6,433 nucleotides of DNA, taken from DATDVH01 sp035290045. GTDB taxonomy: Bacteria; Patescibacteriota; Microgenomatia; UBA1406; HO2-37-13b. The stretch spans positions 1-6,433 of the forward strand of contig DATDVH010000051.1 of the NCBI GenBank assembly GCA_035290045.1, read 5' to 3'. The translations under genes and the position numbers were made by a program. Below the pieces are notes generated by a model. That model worked only from the letters and a program-made list of their open reading frames with translations, had not been told where the DNA came from and searched no databases. Of this stretch, positions 6,024 through 6,433 are shown piece after piece. The stretch's first letter is position 1; the number at the start of each line of letters is the position of its first letter.

Positions 6024-6262
6024 GTGCTTTTTTTATATGTACGTGCAATCTGAGATTTTAATCGTTGTGCTTTATGCGCATGAATAATTTTTTTTTGAGC
6101 GGCTTTGTCTATGATTGAGTATACAGATTTTAATGAGATTTTTTTATCTCCTTTTTTTACTTTCTTAATGATCTGTTTGTAGGCATGAGCATAATGAGCA
6201 TTATTTATACTTTTTTTTCTGTCTTGTTTTAATTTCTTTTTTGCTGATTTTATAATGGGCAT
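6020..6262 (-). CDS. rpsT: 30S ribosomal protein S20
   Basis: S20 is a primary binding protein of 16S rRNA in the small subunit. This 80-residue, Lys-rich, helical protein matches the family in start (MPIIKSAKKKLKQDRKK), in the middle region and in the signature IDKAAQKKIIHAHKAQRLKS (51-70) followed by QIA. Family members are usually 80-90 residues, so it is complete. It has by far the best Shine-Dalgarno site in the window, 9 nt before the ATG. It is the first gene of the minus-strand cluster and overlaps pilN by 4 nt, which is unusual because rpsT is commonly transcribed alone. In E. coli S20 represses its own translation; if the same happened here, pilN could be affected through coupling, which is speculation. 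A run of nine A occurs in the coding strand (6088-6096). Confidence 0.95.
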   Translation of the reverse strand: MPIIKSAKKKLKQDRKKSINNAHYAHAYKQIIKKVKKGDKKISLKSVYSIIDKAAQKKIIHAHKAQRLKSQIARTYKKST

Positions 6263-6271
6263 AGTTTATTT

Positions 6272-6279
6272 TCACCTCC
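6272..6279 (-). promoter_or_regulatory. Strong Shine-Dalgarno site of rpsT
   Basis: On the minus strand these bases read GGAGGTGA, fully complementary to the canonical 16S rRNA tail, with 9 nt to the rpsT ATG. No other gene in the window has a comparable site. The purine run extends upstream as AAAGGGGGAGG, so it may overlap the terminus of the neighbouring insertion sequence. Confidence 0.85.
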
Positions 6280-6323
6280 CCCTTTCAGTGTAAATGATCA
6301 TCTAACAATATACAATATTCTGT
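6280..6323 (-). other. Probable insertion-sequence end between transposase and rpsT
   Basis: This 44-nt stretch between the transposase stop and the rpsT ribosome site should contain the terminal inverted repeat of the element, because rve-type elements usually end within some tens of bases after the transposase stop. An 8-bp palindrome ATGATCAT lies at 6294-6301. The other end of the element is outside the window, so I cannot define the terminus or a target-site duplication. Confidence 0.35.
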
Positions 6324-6433
6324 TCAGGACCTATACATACGATACAGTTGATGAGTTTGTTTTTCAACTTGTAATATAACATATTCAGCAGGTGTTTTAT
6401 ACCCTAACGCCTGATGAAATCTGCGTTGATTGT
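6324..6433 (-). CDS. Transposase with rve integrase core (IS3/IS481-like), C-terminal end, cut by window edge
   Basis: On the minus strand the frame entering from the window edge reads 35 residues and then TGA: it starts NQRRFHQALGYKTPAEYV and ends QLYRMYRS. The preceding partial codon ends in AC, consistent with Tyr. The pattern Y-N-x-x-R-x-H-x-A-L-G-Y-x-T-P-x-E is the well-known ending of integrase-core (DDE, rve) transposases of the IS3 and IS481 families. Which of the two cannot be decided from this piece. The catalytic DDE residues lie outside the window. The tail after the motif is a normal extension with no frameshift visible, so the element may be intact upstream. It is in the same direction as rpsT and ends 61 nt before its start codon, so transcripts of the element could run into the rpsT-pil operon. 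Confidence 0.85.
   Translation of the reverse strand, partial: NQRRFHQALGYKTPAEYVILQVEKQTHQLYRMYRS
6339..6367 (-). promoter_or_regulatory. Possible sigma-70-like promoter for the rpsT-pil operon
   Basis: On the minus strand TTGAAA (6362-6367) stands 17 nt before TATCGT (6339-6344), five of six and four of six matches to the -35 and -10 consensus. It would start transcription near 6332, inside the end of the transposase gene, giving a leader of about 70 nt to rpsT. Another -10-like hexamer, TATATT, lies at 6307-6312 without a good -35. In such AT-rich DNA matches like these arise by chance, so this is tentative. Confidence 0.22.

Overview
The window reads as a piece of chromosome from a small-genome, AT-rich bacterium, most likely of the Candidate Phyla Radiation (Patescibacteria), probably the Microgenomates side. 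This placement is inference. It rests on a LytR-CpsA-Psr (LCP) protein with a GGEYEGADLTDS-type core and a two-cysteine insert, a compact triosephosphate isomerase, a PilN/PilO pair beside fibronectin-like and Ser/Thr/Pro-rich surface proteins, very tight gene packing and few Shine-Dalgarno sites. No 16S rRNA or tRNA is present to confirm it.

Layout: positions 28-1719 carry two plus-strand genes, a short tpiA (glycolysis) and an LCP-family cell-wall glycopolymer ligase, 9 nt apart. Positions 1720-1832 are a convergent intergenic region with two inverted repeats that probably end transcription from both sides. From 6262 down to 1833 everything is on the minus strand: rpsT (ribosomal protein S20), pilN-like, pilO-like, a 68-residue single-helix protein, a 426-residue fibronectin/Ig-like membrane protein, a 220-residue two-helix protein with a beta-rich outer domain, and a 281-residue Ser/Thr/Pro stalk protein. 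The first four junctions are 4-nt overlaps or short gaps (4 nt overlap, 17-18 nt, 4 nt overlap, 7 nt), so this is very likely an operon. A 63-nt gap precedes the last two genes, which are 3 nt apart. At 6324-6433 lies the 3' end of an rve-type (IS3/IS481-like) transposase, too short and start-less to be found by a simple ORF scan, ending only 61 nt upstream of rpsT.

How they may work together: PilN and PilO form the inner-membrane platform of type IV pilus-like machines. The downstream proteins all have a membrane anchor and, where long enough, an extracellular module (FnIII, Ig-like, stalk). I infer a cell-surface or pilus-associated apparatus whose expression is tied to a ribosomal protein gene, next to an insertion sequence. 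The LCP protein facing it on the other strand would attach glycopolymers to the wall. No CRISPR array, rRNA, tRNA or riboswitch was seen.
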